Position numbers and translations under genes: made by a program. Of a stretch of DNA of 64,000 bases, positions 32,901-43,952 are shown one piece after another; the first letter of the stretch is position 1; every line of letters begins with the position of its first letter. Source of the stretch: Campanula takesimana (taxonomy: Eukaryota; Streptophyta; Magnoliopsida; Asterales; Campanulaceae); NCBI GenBank assembly GCA_026119855.1, contig JAOWBW010000321.1, positions 1,054,001 through 1,118,000 on the forward strand, read 5' to 3'. The notes under the pieces were generated by a model. That model saw nothing but the letters and a program-made list of their open reading frames with translations. It did not search any database and was not told the DNA's origin.

Positions 32901-34400
32901 GAAGGTTTGTCTTGGTTTAGACCGAGCAAGTTTGAGGTCTAAGAGTGTTGCGGTTTGGGGCAAATGAGCTTGATACCTCGTGGCTGGATAGGCTCAATAG
33001 ATTAGACCTAGGCTAAAGTTCTAGGGTTTAGCTAGGGTAAGACTCAGACATGTGTTAAGGAGACCGGGCCTAATGGAATGGTAGGCGTGAGATCTAGGAG
33101 ATCGAAGGCTAGGCAGGGTAGCGTTGGGACATAAGGCTTTCAAGCGGGTAAGTCTTTTGTCCTAGAGAAACCGCGTTATGGATTAGGACCAAGCAGGCTT
33201 GAGGTCGGCCAAGAAGCAATGGATTGGGATTGGATGATCCTAGTACCTAATACGCATGTCGGGTTTGGGCTCTAAGGTGTGCTAGGTGTGAGCCATGTGT
33301 GAGAAATGGGTCTGGACATGTGACCATGTTGGCGCTTTAGGTAAAGGGATTGAGTGTCCAAGACTTTGCTCGAGTACAATAGGTGCCTAAGTTGGATTGG
33401 GTATGCTTAGGACCTAAGTTTGTCTTAGAGGTCATTGCGCGTGACCAAGCTCGTTCGGCGATTGTGAAGGTAGGCTAGGGATGGGACCCCAAAGGTGTTA
33501 AGTGCACGAGTTCTGACCGGACGGGTCTATGGCATGGCGCGGTACGCAAGAGATCCTATGTGCTTGAGCAGGTTCGAGGTTTAGGCTCGTTGGGGGAGCG
33601 ATGTTTGAGATCCATGGAGTTTGAGGAGAGGATCGCGTAGGTTCGAGGTTTGGACTCGACTTGGATTAAGTAGGTTGGAGACCTAAGGGGTGAAGGTCAG
33701 GCTAGGTAGTCTCTCGCGGCTAATGGGTGACACTAGGTTTGTAGAGGGGTTTAGACCCAAGAAGTATGGATAACATAGATTTAGTTGGTCAGACCAAGAA
33801 GGCTTGGGAACTAAAGAGTTCTAAGGGACGAGCTCTAAGGTTATAGACTTAGAGGGTAGACAGTTTTGTGATCTAAAGGGTTTAGGAGTTGAGACCTAAG
33901 GTGTGAATCGGATATGCTAGAGACCTATAAGGTAGGTGTTTGGCGGCCTTGCATGGACTTGGGATCTAAGGGATCGTTCAACAGGTTAGACTGGGTAGAT
34001 CTAAGAGGCTGGACCTAGGAGGATAAGAGAGCTATGGCCTAGATAGGGTAAGGACGAGTATGTGTTGGTAGGTTTGAGATCTAGGAGATCGGGTAGGCTT
34101 GGGACCGGTAGGTTCGGGACCTAATGGTTCATCCTAAGGACTTGGCTTTGGCTAACCGGTTTAAGGTTTGAAGGTCTGGGTAGAACCGGTTTAAGGCCTA
34201 AGGGGTCATGCTACAAACTTGCGGAAGGTCGAACTAAGGGGTTATGATGTAATCTAGGTAAGACTCACCGGGTAGGTTCGGGACCTAAGGAGTTATGGTG
34301 TAACCTAGGTAAGACTGACCGGGTAGGCTTGGGACCTAGAGAGTTGAGGGTTTAATCCTAAAGGTTCCCTAAAGTGTAGGAGATAAGGTAAAGGACCGAG
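32901..34400. repeat. Degenerate array, GGACCTAAG / GGTTTGAGGTC words
   Basis: About 1.5 kb of strongly diverged repeats of phrases such as GGGTAGGTTCGGGACCTAAG and AGGTTTGAGATCTAGG. The units become clearer toward 34250-34340. No ORF. Confidence 0.65.
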
Positions 34401-34597
34401 TCAACTCTGGGAATCACATAGATGGGTTCCGGACGGACCGAAGATGTTTTTACAATTTTGTGGAGACCGAGAGTGTGGGTTTATAAACAAAGTGTCGGGG
34501 AGGAGAAAACTTTATGAAAGTGTTATGATCTTATACAGATGCCTTATAATTAATTATGGTTCTAATAAATCCAAATAGGTCGTCGCGTGCCGAGTTT
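34401..34597. other. C non-coding link between arrays
   Basis: No repeat or ORF recognised. Confidence 0.5.
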
Positions 34598-34885
34598 GAT
34601 GATGAGGGGTGCCTTCTTCTAAGTGTATCCTTGTTGACGCCTCGGTATTCTCTGGGAAACCACATAGTTGACCCATTCCGTTGGGGATTATCTAATTTGG
34701 TGAGCGGGTACCCTCCCTCCTTTGAGAAACTCTATCAAGCTTGATGATGAGGGATGCCCTTCTTCTAAGTATATTCTTGTTGGGACCTCGGTATTCTCCG
34801 AGAAAACACATAGTCGACCCATTCTGTTGGGGAAGCCCCAGTTCGATAAGGGTGTAGAGCGGGGTATCCTACCTCCTTTAAGACG
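34598..34885. repeat. Two-unit tandem duplication, about 145 bp
   Basis: Each unit runs from GATGATGAGGG(G/A)TGCC through CCTCGGTATTCTC and GACCCATTC(C/T)GTTGGGGA to a CCTCCTTT(G/A)A end. The starts are 143 bp apart and the ends about 157 bp apart. Confidence 0.8.
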
Positions 34886-34897
34886 CACCCTTTTTTC

Positions 34898-34936
34898 TGC
34901 CTAGACCGCCCTTTCGGGTTTTCAATCTAGCGGGCA
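34898..34936 (-). other. GAAA-loop hairpin, C copy 1
   Basis: Plus-strand arms are CTAGA and TCTAG. In sense the inner part is CCC-GAAA-GGG. The A/T pair replaces the G/C pair of copy 2, a compensatory change. Confidence 0.75.
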
Positions 34937-35841
34937 TCTCTTTTGCGTCATATCTTTTTTTTTTTTTTTTTTTTGAAAATCATTCAGTCGACTCAAAAAA
35001 GGAAAAATAATTGTTTAAACATGCGGGGGCATTTTGGTGATAGTGAGAGGGAGAGAGAGATAGTACTCGCATTTTGACTCTTTGGACAATTGAGTGTATA
35101 TAAAAGGAAGGAAGCCCCTGCTTGACAGAAAGTAAGTGTTTAGCTCTTTCCTAGATTGTAGAACAGAAGACTTGTCGAGACATTTGAAAATTGTTTTATT
35201 CAAGATTCTCATTTGATTGCTCGAGAATGGACCTCGTTGATTAGTTAATGAGTTATGGTTAATTGGTAAACAAGTAGCCTCAAATTAATAAATGTTTTGA
35301 TCAATTGTGAGTGAAGAAGTCAGGAGTAGAAATATGGGGGAAGAGAGAAGAGAAAAAAAATTGGCTCGAGGTGGGTTGTGTATATTTTAGACCGAACCGG
35401 GAGGTTGCCTACGTTCTCCTCAAGGTGAGGAGCTCAGGTCCGCGTAGTTCGGGGATGACCCGCTTGACGATGGTGTCGGGTTTCAGTGGGTATGTGTGGG
35501 AGGAAAGAAAAGAAAGAAAGTTGGCCCAAGGTAGGTTATGTTTGGCTTTGAGTGGTTACCCGGTTGACGATGAAGTTGGGTTTTGAGTTTAGGGGTGTGA
35601 GGTTCGTTTGAGGTGAGTTGTTCTTTGTAGCTCATTGCGGTGGATTACTCCTTTGTAGTTGTTGCAGTGGATTGCTCCATCGTAGTTGTCATGGGTTGCT
35701 GCCGTTTATCTACTTTGTAAGGAAAGAAAGGAAAATAGAACATTTGAGGTGAAAAGAAAATGGGGCTTTTACTTTTCCATGGTGATAGCCCCTTCTATTT
35801 TTTTTATTTTTTTTATCTCTTTGTGCACACCCTTTTTTTTT

Positions 35842-35879
35842 TGCCTAGGGCGCCCTTTCGGGTTTTCAACCTAGCGGGC
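35842..35879 (-). other. GAAA-loop hairpin, C copy 2
   Basis: Plus-strand arms are CCTAGG and CCTAG. In sense the inner hairpin is CCC-GAAA-GGG. Confidence 0.75.
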
Positions 35880-35906
35880 TTCTTTTTGTGCAATGCTCTA
35901 ACTTTT

Positions 35907-35943
35907 GCCTAGGTCGCCCTTTTGGGTTTCAACCTAGCGAGCC
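35907..35943 (-). other. GAAA-loop hairpin, C copy 3
   Basis: Plus-strand arms are CCTAGG and CCTAG. In sense the inner loop reads AAAA instead of GAAA between CCC and GGG. Confidence 0.7.
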
Positions 35944-36857
35944 ATATTTTTTTTATTTATACATGAAACATTGGGCAAGACGAGCCCGTAGTTTGCTTTC
36001 TCCTCTCTCGATTGCGAGGTAGCCTCTTTATAGTTCAAGCGGCCTTTTGCTGGCGGCGGGCATCCTAGCCCCTTGATTTATACCGGTAGAGCTCCATCGG
36101 ATTATCACGTGGCACCTATTAATGGCATGAACAACTTCGTACATTTCTTTTATATTTGCGATGGAATACGGACAGCCCCGGTGTATCGGCATGTAGTACT
36201 TATGAAGGGAACAAACCAACCCTTTAAATTGTGGCAGCATGGATGTCTATTTGATGATGAGCAACCGCAGTCCATTTCTTTGTCACGACCTTATAAAAAG
36301 GGGTCTAATGGTGGGATGAGAGGCGTATGAGGATAGTGTATGGGAGAAGGTGTATATAGAGAGTGTACATGAAGTGTGTACAAGGGGTGAGTGTATAGAG
36401 AGAGTGTATGGGGGTAGAATGTAGAGAGAAGAGAAAGTGATTCGTTCATCCCAATTGATCGAAGCATTTGTTATTTTGAGATTAATCGTTTACTTAGTTA
36501 TGTGAATGGTTTGTGGGTCCATTTACCTTTTAATGAGTCGTCATTAATGAGTAAGATTAAGATTAATTCATCATATAAAGATATAGCAATCAAGTGAAGA
36601 TGGTGAATAAGACAATTTTCATGGAATTGATTTATGAAAGATTATGTCTCAAGTCTAGAGAGAAAAGAAATAAAGACTCTTTTATTATTTGAAAGAAAAA
36701 CGACTAATCCGGGGTGGACTTTTACTAAAGAAACAAAAATAGTCCAAGGTGGACTTTTGACTAAAGACACTCCAGAACCTACGAAGACTGAATGACCCTT
36801 TTTATTTATTATTTAAAAGAGGTAGCCCCAGTTTGCTCTTTCTTGTTTGGACTTTTC

Positions 36858-37540
36858 TCACGCCCATGCATTCCTATCGCGGGTGATGGCTCCGCTATCA
36901 ATGAGGCTTTGGATCTTCCTTTTCAATTGGAGGCAACCTTCAGTGTCATGCCCAATGTACTGGTGGTATTTGCAGTATTTGGAGGGATCCAAGTCTGGTC
37001 TTACCCTGTTTGGTTCATAGTTGAGTAGAGGAGCCCACTTGCCGGCTCGAACCAAACCTTTGAAGAATTTGGCTAACGGCATACCTAAGTCGTCAAATTC
37101 GCGCTCGTCCTTCCTTTCGCGAACTGTCTTTGAGGGTGATTTAGGTACCGGTACCCCTTGTTGATGAGTAGTCATAGGAGGCATCCCGACGGGGAAAGTC
37201 TGTGGCGGCCCGTACATTTGAGGAGCGTACGGGTGTTGACATTGAGCAAGAGGGAGAACTCGGCTGAGGTAATCATAAACGCCACGAATGTCAGACAAAT
37301 GGCGCCTCTCGATATCTCTTAGGGTCTTATGCATCTCCTTCTGAAAGTGTGTTGCTTGCTCGTTGAGAATGGCCTTAAAGTGGATTGCTTATTCATCGAG
37401 GATGGCTTCGAAGTGGGATGCTTTCTTACTGAGAGCAGTACCGGTGTAGAGGATTGTCTCGGGATCTTGGGTAGCAGCTTCAGTTGCAACTTCGATGTTC
37501 CTTGCAGCCGATATGATGCAGAATTCTAGTCATGAAAGAA
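36858..37540 (-). pseudogene. C gag remnant (Tat type), C-terminal half with zinc knuckle
   Basis: The minus-strand frame reads from about 37540 (AARNIEVATEAATQDPET) through one TAA near 37393 into MHKTLRDIERRHLSDIRGVY, a Pro/Gly-rich stretch, EFDDLGMPLAKFFKGLVRAG and the zinc motif CKYHQYIGHDTEGC, then LKRKIQSLIDSG, and stops after AITRDRNAWA. The CX2HX4HX4C knuckle followed by a leucine-spaced helix is the signature of Tat/Ogre gag C-termini. The large N-terminal gag core seen in F (61098-61829) is absent. This is the only coding trace in C, so all replication proteins would have to come from elsewhere. Confidence 0.85.
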
Positions 37541-37839
37541 TTAGATTCGTATTTAATGATAAGGCATCGTTATAAAATCATTTTTTGGAAAAGAGTCGGT
37601 CTCCACATTTTTGAAATGCATTTTGTTAAAAATTTGAAAGTTTGACCGGGCCGAAGTTGCCTACGTTCCCCTTACCATGAGAGAGAGGTCCCACACAATA
37701 AGAGGCTCAGGTCGCCGTAGTTCGAATCAAGTTAGACTTTTAAAAAGAGGTGAGAGATGACCATAGGGTCAAAAAGAGGGAGATGACTCGGTCTGTAGTC
37801 AAGCATGGGTGAGGAAGACCTATAAGAATCGGGTAAGGT
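37541..37839 (-). other. C leader next to gag
   Basis: Contains a longer CTACG...CGTAG motif (37661-37720). No ORF. Confidence 0.55.
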
Positions 37840-39515
37840 TTGACTTAAGGTTTGACCTAAATTTGACCTAAGGTTTGACCTAATGTTTGAGACAAGAAAT
37901 GGTTCAATCTAGGATGCGACGATAATGGTGGGTTGACCTAGATGGGTAAAGGATAGGTCGACCTAAATGAGAAGGGTTGGATTGACCTATATGGTGCATG
38001 AATCAAGATAGCGGGTTGTAGCGGGTTGCCTATGGGATGATCTAAGCGGGATAGACATGGTTTGACCTAAGCGGGTCGAAGGTTGACCTATTCGGGTTGG
38101 TGGACTAAGGAAGGTTGGAGATTGACCTAGATTGATCCAAGATAGGTAAGTCGACCTAAGCGGGTCACGGGGTGACCTTGACGGGTCAAAGGTGAAGGGG
38201 TAGTTTTAACCTAAGACGGACAAGTTGACCTAAATGGGTCAAGGATGGTGTGTGGACCTAAACGGGTTGACCTAGGTTGGTCTGGACGACGGTGGGTCAA
38301 ATAATGACCTAGGTGGGTCAAGATGACGGTTTGACCTAAGCGGGTTAGGACCAAAGGTAATTGGGTTTACCTATGGAATCAAAGATTGACCTAAGAGGTC
38401 GAAAACGGATAAGGTTGACCTAGGGGTCCAAGTTTGACCTAAGAGGTCGAAGGTGATTGGGTTGACCTAGGAGGCCAAAGGTTGACCTAAGAGGTCAACG
38501 GGTGATAATGTTGACCGAGGGGGTCAAAGGTTGACCTAAGAGGTTAAAGGTGATAAGGTTGACCTAGGAGGATGAGGTTGACCTAGGGGGTCAAAGGTAG
38601 ATAAGTTTGACCTAGGGGGTCAAAGGTGATAGGGTTGACCTAAGGGGTCGGAGGTGATAAGGTTGACCTAGGTGGTCAAGGGTTTGACCTAAGAGGTCGG
38701 AGGTGATAAGGTTGACCCAGGAGGTCAAGGGTTGACCTAAGAGGTCGGAGGCGGATATAGTTGACCTAGGAGGTCAAGGGTTGATCTAAGAGGTCGAGGG
38801 GTGACCTAAGTGGTCGAGGGTGATAAGGTTGACCTAGGAGGTCAAGGGTAGACCTAAGAGGTCAAAGGCGGATAAAGTTGACCTAGGCGGTCAAGGGTAG
38901 ACCTAAGAGGTCAAAGGCGGATGAGGTTGACCTAGGGGGTCAAGGGTTGACCTAGGAGGATGAGGTTGACCTAGGGGGTCAAAGGTTGACCTAAGAGGTC
39001 AAAGATGATTAAGTTGACCTAGGGGGTCAAAGGTTGACCTAAGAGGTTGAAGGTGGATGAGGTTGACCTAGGGGGTCAAGGGTAGACCTAAGAGGTCAAG
39101 GATGATAAAGTTGACCTAGGGGTTAAGGGTAGACCTAAGAGGTCAAAGGCAGATAAAGTTGACCTATGGGGTCAAAGGTTGACCTAGGAGGTCGAAGGTG
39201 ATAGGGTTGACCAAGGAGGTCAAAGGTTGACCTAAGAGGTCAAAGGGTGATAATGTTGACTGAGGGGGTCAAAGGTTGACCTAAGAGGTCAAAGGTGATA
39301 AGGTTGACCTAGGAGGTCAAGGGTTGACCTAGGAGGATGAGGTTGACCTAGGGGGGTCAAAGGTTGACCTAAGAGGTCAAAGATGATTAAGTTGACTTAG
39401 GGGGTCAAAGGTTGACCTAAGAGGTCGAAGGTTTGACCTAAGAGGTCAAAGGCGGATGAGGTTGACCTATGGGGTCAAAGGTTGAGAAGGTTGACCTAGG
39501 CGGTCGAAGGTGAAG
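37840..39515. repeat. TTGACC/GGTCAA (W-box-like) tandem array in C leader
   Basis: Degenerate units of about 20-45 bp of the form GGTTGACCTAAGAGGTCAAAGG fill 1.7 kb. By hand I count about 50 TTGACC and 33 GGTCAA hexamers, plus a few TTGACT. TTGAC(C/T) is the W-box core bound by WRKY factors. The array lies between the primer-binding site and gag in sense, i.e. in the leader, about 0.7 kb from the PBS. Units become more regular toward 39400. No ORF. Confidence 0.9.
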
Positions 39516-40204
39516 GGTAGACCCAAATGGATCGCAATGATGGCCCAACGGATGAGCGATGGACCTTAGAGGTCGCCTAGATGCAATGAACATTTTATTT
39601 TGCGAAAAGTTTTGCATTTATTTACATCCTAAATGGGTGGTCCGAGGAGTGTCCTAATCTCTATGTGTGGGTTGACACGGGTAGGATAAAGGTTCCCACC
39701 GCTCGCGGAACGTACACGGTGAGTAGAGTAGACGAGTGACTCGAAAAGAGGGCGGTAGTAGCGCACAAATTCCTGCACATCGAATACTCCGGGTAATGGG
39801 GACCTGTGCAGTGCAGACACGGACTAGTGGTAGTGTGTGGCAAGAAACTAATTCTTTTTAGGGAGAAAAGAGGAAAGCTTTGAATGTTTGAATGATGCAA
39901 TGCAATGCAAGAGAGAGGGAAGAATAATGTACAAGGGAACATAGCAAGGTTTTGTTTGACCCTAATACTAAGATGAAAATAACAAGGGTACAGAAATACA
40001 AGGTACAAGTATTAACATGGCGGAGTGCGCGGTGCCTGTGTAAACATGGCAGGTGTGTGCATGTGTAAACATGGCAGGTGTGTGCATGTGTAAACATGGC
40101 AGGTGTGCATGTGTAAACATGGCAAGTGTGTGCATGTGTAAACATGGCAAGCATCATGATATGACGAAAGTTAGACCCACCAAGTTTGAAAAAGTTTCAA
40201 AGCA
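39516..40204 (-). other. C leader next to the primer-binding site
   Basis: Non-coding. It holds a 25-bp tandem array at 40036-40150. Minus-strand ORFs here with HVYTC/CHVYT repeats are by-products of that array. Confidence 0.65.
40036..40150. repeat. 25-bp tandem array, five copies
   Basis: GTGTAAACATGGCAGGTGTG repeats with TAAAC at 40041, 40066, 40091, 40114 and 40139. The third-to-fourth spacing is 23 bp. Confidence 0.9.
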
Positions 40205-40224
40205 GTCCCCAGCAGAGTCGCCAC
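40205..40224 (-). other. C primer-binding site
   Basis: In sense GTGGCGACTCTGCTGGGGAC directly follows the 5' LTR. The TGGCGACTC...GGGGA form is typical of Tat-lineage elements. The tRNA partner (Arg in pea Ogre, from memory) is not verified. Confidence 0.8.
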
Positions 40225-41329
40225 TGTGAATACGTGTGTTTGAATTTGAGATATTCATTGCAACATTAAATTATGAGAGTCGCCACGCCGTTTTAATTAT
40301 ACCCAAAACATTGAGAAAAAGCATGTTAATGGGTTCGGGGTCAAATTACAACAAGAGAAGAATATTGAACGTTATCACTCTTATTGCCCGAATTGATCGG
40401 TCTTTCTATCATGATGCGGTGTATGTAGTGTGTTAGTGATTGAGACCGGATCCGAAGATTGCCTACGTTCCTCTCAATGTGAGAAGCTCAGGTCAGCGTA
40501 GTTCGCCGAGAATTTAGAATAGGCAGAAGAATCGGGATCATGCATAATGATGGGGGAAATTACCTAAAGATTAGGGTTTAGAAGTAGTTCCTAGATCATC
40601 CTCGGGTTGATGAACCCTAGATCATCATCGGCTATGAAATAACATGTTAACATGAAGATCGCAACCCTAAATATAGCATAAATAAGGTTTTAATCTAAGA
40701 ACATGATGAACATATGAAGAACATATTATGAACATATGAATGAACATGCAAGGAATATGAAGAAACTATGAATAAACATGTAAGAACATGAATATAAAAG
40801 ATCTACATTAAAAATGATGTAAGAACATGAAGAAAGAGTTAGAAAACTTACCTATGTTGGCAAGAAATAAACCTTTGATCTCCTTGAGTGTTTGAATGCT
40901 TAATTAGGGAGAAAATTGTGTTTAAGAACTCCAAAATTCAGACTTAGAGCTCTCAAAATCGGATCCTAAACCAATGGAATGGAATTGGTTTATATAGTAA
41001 ACTGAGGGGAAGATCTGACGGTCAGGATCATCCGGGACAAGGTTGGCCGCCTGGCCATGATTGAAGACGGCGACAAGAGTGGCCACGTGGCCAAGATTGT
41101 GGCGTGGCAAGGTTGGCCGCGTGGCCAATTCTGCTGGCTGACTTGATTCTTAAGCTAGGGTTTCTGCATGGTTTTAAGGAAACCATAAGTTACCTATTTT
41201 GATAGATTTTGTCATAAATGAGGTATTTCGGGAATCCGGGACAAGTCTTTACAAGGTTTCTAATTCCTATAAAGTCCTTGTATTTTTGGTAAAGCCCTAA
41301 TAAACTCATTTTCAGATCGGGTACTAACA
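40225..41329 (-). repeat. C 5' LTR (right copy)
   Basis: 1105 bp, about a dozen differences from the left copy. The PBS-like decamer is at 40277-40286, the CTACG...CGTAG motif at 40463-40501 and the GC-rich block at 41041-41128. GTAAG follows at 41330-41334. Confidence 0.93.
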
Positions 41330-41365
41330 GTAAGGTCCATGGGTATTAGATACATTAGTTATTAG
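41330..41365 (+). pseudogene. Element A pol, last codons after C
   Basis: Reading across the C insertion at the duplicated GTAAG gives V-RSMGIRYISY and a TAG stop at 41363-41365. B ends in the comparable RSMGIRYMGDWA. This ties 17230-20656, 28272-28712 and 41330-42850 together as one element. Confidence 0.9.
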
Positions 41366-41370
41366 GCCTA

Positions 41371-41385
41371 GTGCAAGTGGGATAT
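41371..41385 (+). other. A polypurine tract
   Basis: GTGCAAGTGGGATAT lies directly before the TGTTGG LTR start. Confidence 0.8.
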
Positions 41386-42850
41386 TGTTGGTGTATATGC
41401 CCTAGGCATGTTATTTGGCACATTGTTTGACAATATTTGTTATTACTTTTCATTTATATAAAGAGATGTTTAGATTATTATTTGTTGTTTCATGTTTTGT
41501 TATAATAATCTCCGTCCCTAGTACTTATTAAGAACTAGTATAAGTTTAATTCGATGATCATATGATGATCATGTGTATTGGATACAAGTTAAACTTATGG
41601 GTATGTGTTGGGAAACATATATTGGACATGACCTAAAGATGAGGTTTATGTCATGGTCATAATGTCATAATTAAACCTCTGATACTTATATCATTAGAAT
41701 CCTTAGACTTGAGATTATTGCGATCTTCCACATAATGAAGATCATGTTTGACATATTCAAACGTTACTCTTAACCAAGTAATTATAAAGGATATGATTGG
41801 CATGATCGAAGCCATGCAGGGAAGTGTAATAAGTCCAGATAAGATTTGTCCCTCTTTGTGAGAGATGTCAGGCTTGGCCCCCTCGATGAATAGTTGTGAT
41901 GAAATGCATGGCCATGCTAAAAATGAATTGATGAGATCGATATCATTTGTATTATCAAACTATTCGGGATCGAGAAAGTATTGAACATTGTAAGTTAACC
42001 ATTGACCATGGCTTACGTTCAATGAAATCATAGGACAAAAGGATTGTGATATGTTCTATAAAGGATTCACGAATTTGACAAGTTATATTAATTGGGTAGT
42101 CATGATGGCTTGCTAGAGTCCGCTCATGATTTATTAATACAAATGTGTTTGGACTCATTGCCAACTTAATATAATCCTATGGGGTCACACACAAAAGAAC
42201 GAATTGTTTAAAAGGCTAAAATTGACATTCTGATGGTGCTCGGCTGAGCACATCATATGACTCGGTCGAGCAAGAGAAACAGAAAGGTCAGAAATAGAGG
42301 CGCTCGGTCGAGCACCTCAAAGGACTTGGCCGAGCAGGCCCTGTTCGGGCCCAGTTTCCTGATTTCGTATTGTGACGGGTTTTAACCTATTTCTCCTAAA
42401 GGGTTTAGGTTTAATGAGTTTAAATACCCCTCTCAAAAACCTAATTAGAGAAAATTGATACTTGATCAATAAGTGAACCTCCAAGAGAGAAAATTAGGTC
42501 TTTTTCTTCCTCAAGAACAAGAACCATATTTTCATATAGCCTCCAAAATAGAAACGTGTTCTATTGGATCTAGCAATCTGGATCAAGAAGAGTTATTGAT
42601 ATTCGTTCGCGTGTGGATAAACATAGAGGGCATTCGCATCAACTCCTTCAAGTTCGTGATCCAAACCTTGAGGCCGTGTTCCTGCGATCGTGATTCAAAG
42701 AAGTGTGAAGAATAGAGATTGAAGATCTGAAAATTTTATAGCATCACCACGGTTAGTATTCTAAATTCATCTCCGTATTAATTTAATCATCTTGAATGGA
42801 TCTAGGATTTTGGGTTTATTCCGCTGCGTTTGACTATGCAAAACCCAACA
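41386..42850 (+). repeat. A LTR, shared with a tandem partner
   Basis: 1465 bp from TGTTGGTGTATATGCC to AAACCCAACA. On its left is A's purine tract, as for a 3' LTR. On its right is a primer-binding site, as for a 5' LTR. It contains the GC-rich block 42237-42345 and a TATA-like GTTTAAATACCCC at 42418-42430. Confidence 0.9.
42237..42345. repeat. GC-rich palindrome cluster in A LTR
   Basis: GTGCTCGGCTGAGCAC, CTCGGTCGAG, CGCTCGGTCGAGCAC and CTTGGCCGAGCAG sit 75-180 bp upstream of the TATA-like box. The family core is CTCGGCCGAG. Confidence 0.8.
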
Positions 42851-42851
42851 G

Positions 42852-43496
42852 TGGTATCAAAGCCCCGTTCATCATGATTATTTTAATGATAACATGTTGA
42901 TGATATAATTGCATTATATGTGTTAGCATGCTATTTGAATTTAGATTCATGATATTTATGTTATTTGAATTTTATGTATGTATATGTGATATATGAAGAT
43001 CATAAAATCGCATCGTTTAATAACGTTATGTGGGATCTAAGATTGCAATAATAATTTGATTATTGTGTTCCTTGTGATCATCAAAAGTTAATTGGATTGC
43101 TTTGTTGATGATCCTTGATTCATGAATAAATTGTTTATTCAAAGTTTTGATGAACATGGTGATTTAATCATCATGAACATCAAACCCTAATTGAATCAGG
43201 AAAGCAATTTTAGGATTGAAATTTGAAAAATCTGTTCTGACGGGGTGCTCGGCTGAGCAGCCCATAAGACTCGGCCGAGCGGAAGGGATCAGAAGGTACA
43301 TTTTTTAAAACACAAAAGTGCTTGGCCGAGCACCTATAAAGACTCGACCGAGCAGGAGGCTTTTGAACAGAATTTGTATTTCAGATGGCTGGTTTTAGAA
43401 ACTGTGTTTCCTGAAATTAAATCTCATGTTCAAATAATTTATCCCCATAAATCAATCACATGAAATCATAATTTAATTAATGGGATTAATTAAATT
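42852..43496 (+). mobile_element. Tandem partner D': primer-binding site and leader, truncated
   Basis: TGGTATCAAAGCCCC (42852-42866) starts the leader right after the shared LTR. The leader matches the reverse complement of 45632-46535 in element D and has its own GC-rich block (43245-43359). It stops near 43496, where it is joined to LTR interior with AACC in common. Gag, pol and the LTR start are missing. Confidence 0.85.
43245..43359. repeat. GC-rich palindrome cluster in D' leader
   Basis: GTGCTCGGCTGAGCAG, CTCGGCCGAGCGG, GTGCTTGGCCGAGCAC and CTCGACCGAGCAG use the same core as the A/D LTRs. Confidence 0.8.
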
Positions 43497-43952
43497 GTTA
43501 ACCTCTGATAGTTATATCATTAGAATCCTTAGACTTGAGATTATTGCGATCTTCCACATAATGGAGATCATGTTTGAAATATTCAAACGCTACTCTTAAC
43601 CAACTAATTATAAAGGATATGATTGGCATGATCGAAGCCATGTAGGGAAGTGTAATAAGTCAAGATAGGATTTGTCCCTCTTTGTGAGAGATGTCAGGTT
43701 TGGGCCCCTCGATGAATAGTTGTGATGAAATGCATGGCCATGCTCAAAATGAATTGATGAGATCGATATCATTTGTATTATCAAACTATTCGGGATCGAG
43801 AAAGTATTCAACATTGTAAGTTGACCATTCACCATGGCTTACGTTCAATGACATCGTAGGACAAAAGGATTGTGATATGCTCTATAAAGGATTCATAAAA
43901 TTTGACAAGTTATATTAATTGGGTAGTCATGATGGCTTGCTAGAGTCCGCTC
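43497..43952 (+). repeat. D' LTR fragment, plus orientation
   Basis: Matches A LTR bases about 41675-42127 and ends at GTCCGCTCAT, where the sequence turns into an inverted LTR copy. Missing are the first 290 and the last 720 bp. Confidence 0.85.

Larger units (their letters stand above)
34886..36857 (-). other. C region 3' of gag, with hairpins
   Basis: No supported ORF. The region contains three GAAA-loop hairpins (34898-34936, 35842-35879, 35907-35943), each next to a T-rich run on the plus strand. It also has a CTACG...CGTAG motif at 35409-35447. Short plus-strand ORFs (for example 36073-36330) show no recognised domain. Confidence 0.65.
28713..41329 (-). mobile_element. Element C: Tat-type, gag-only non-autonomous retrotransposon rich in tandem arrays
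   Basis: LTRs at 28713-29816 and 40225-41329 (about 1.1 kb, roughly 1% different by eye) are flanked by GTAAG at 28708-28712 and 41330-41334. In sense the primer-binding site GTGGCGACTCTGCTGGGGAC follows the right LTR and a purine tract precedes the left LTR, so C points left. The only coding trace is the C-terminal half of a Tat-type gag at 36858-37540, and no pol motif was found. The 10.4-kb interior is mostly tandem arrays, a known habit of Tat elements in their 3' regions. It resembles the TR-GAG class of gag-only plant elements. Confidence 0.92.

Noticed and set aside
36073..36330. 85-codon plus-strand ORF in C
   Set aside because: Antisense to the element. No recognised motif, and the overlapping minus frame is equally uninformative.
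37840..39515. Regular direct repeats that might be a CRISPR array
   Set aside because: Units are degenerate, 20-45 bp without unique spacers, and lie inside a plant retrotransposon. This is a tandem array.
39858..40157. Histidine/cysteine-rich repetitive minus-strand ORFs
   Set aside because: By-product of the 25-bp array read in all frames. No metal-binding family recognised.
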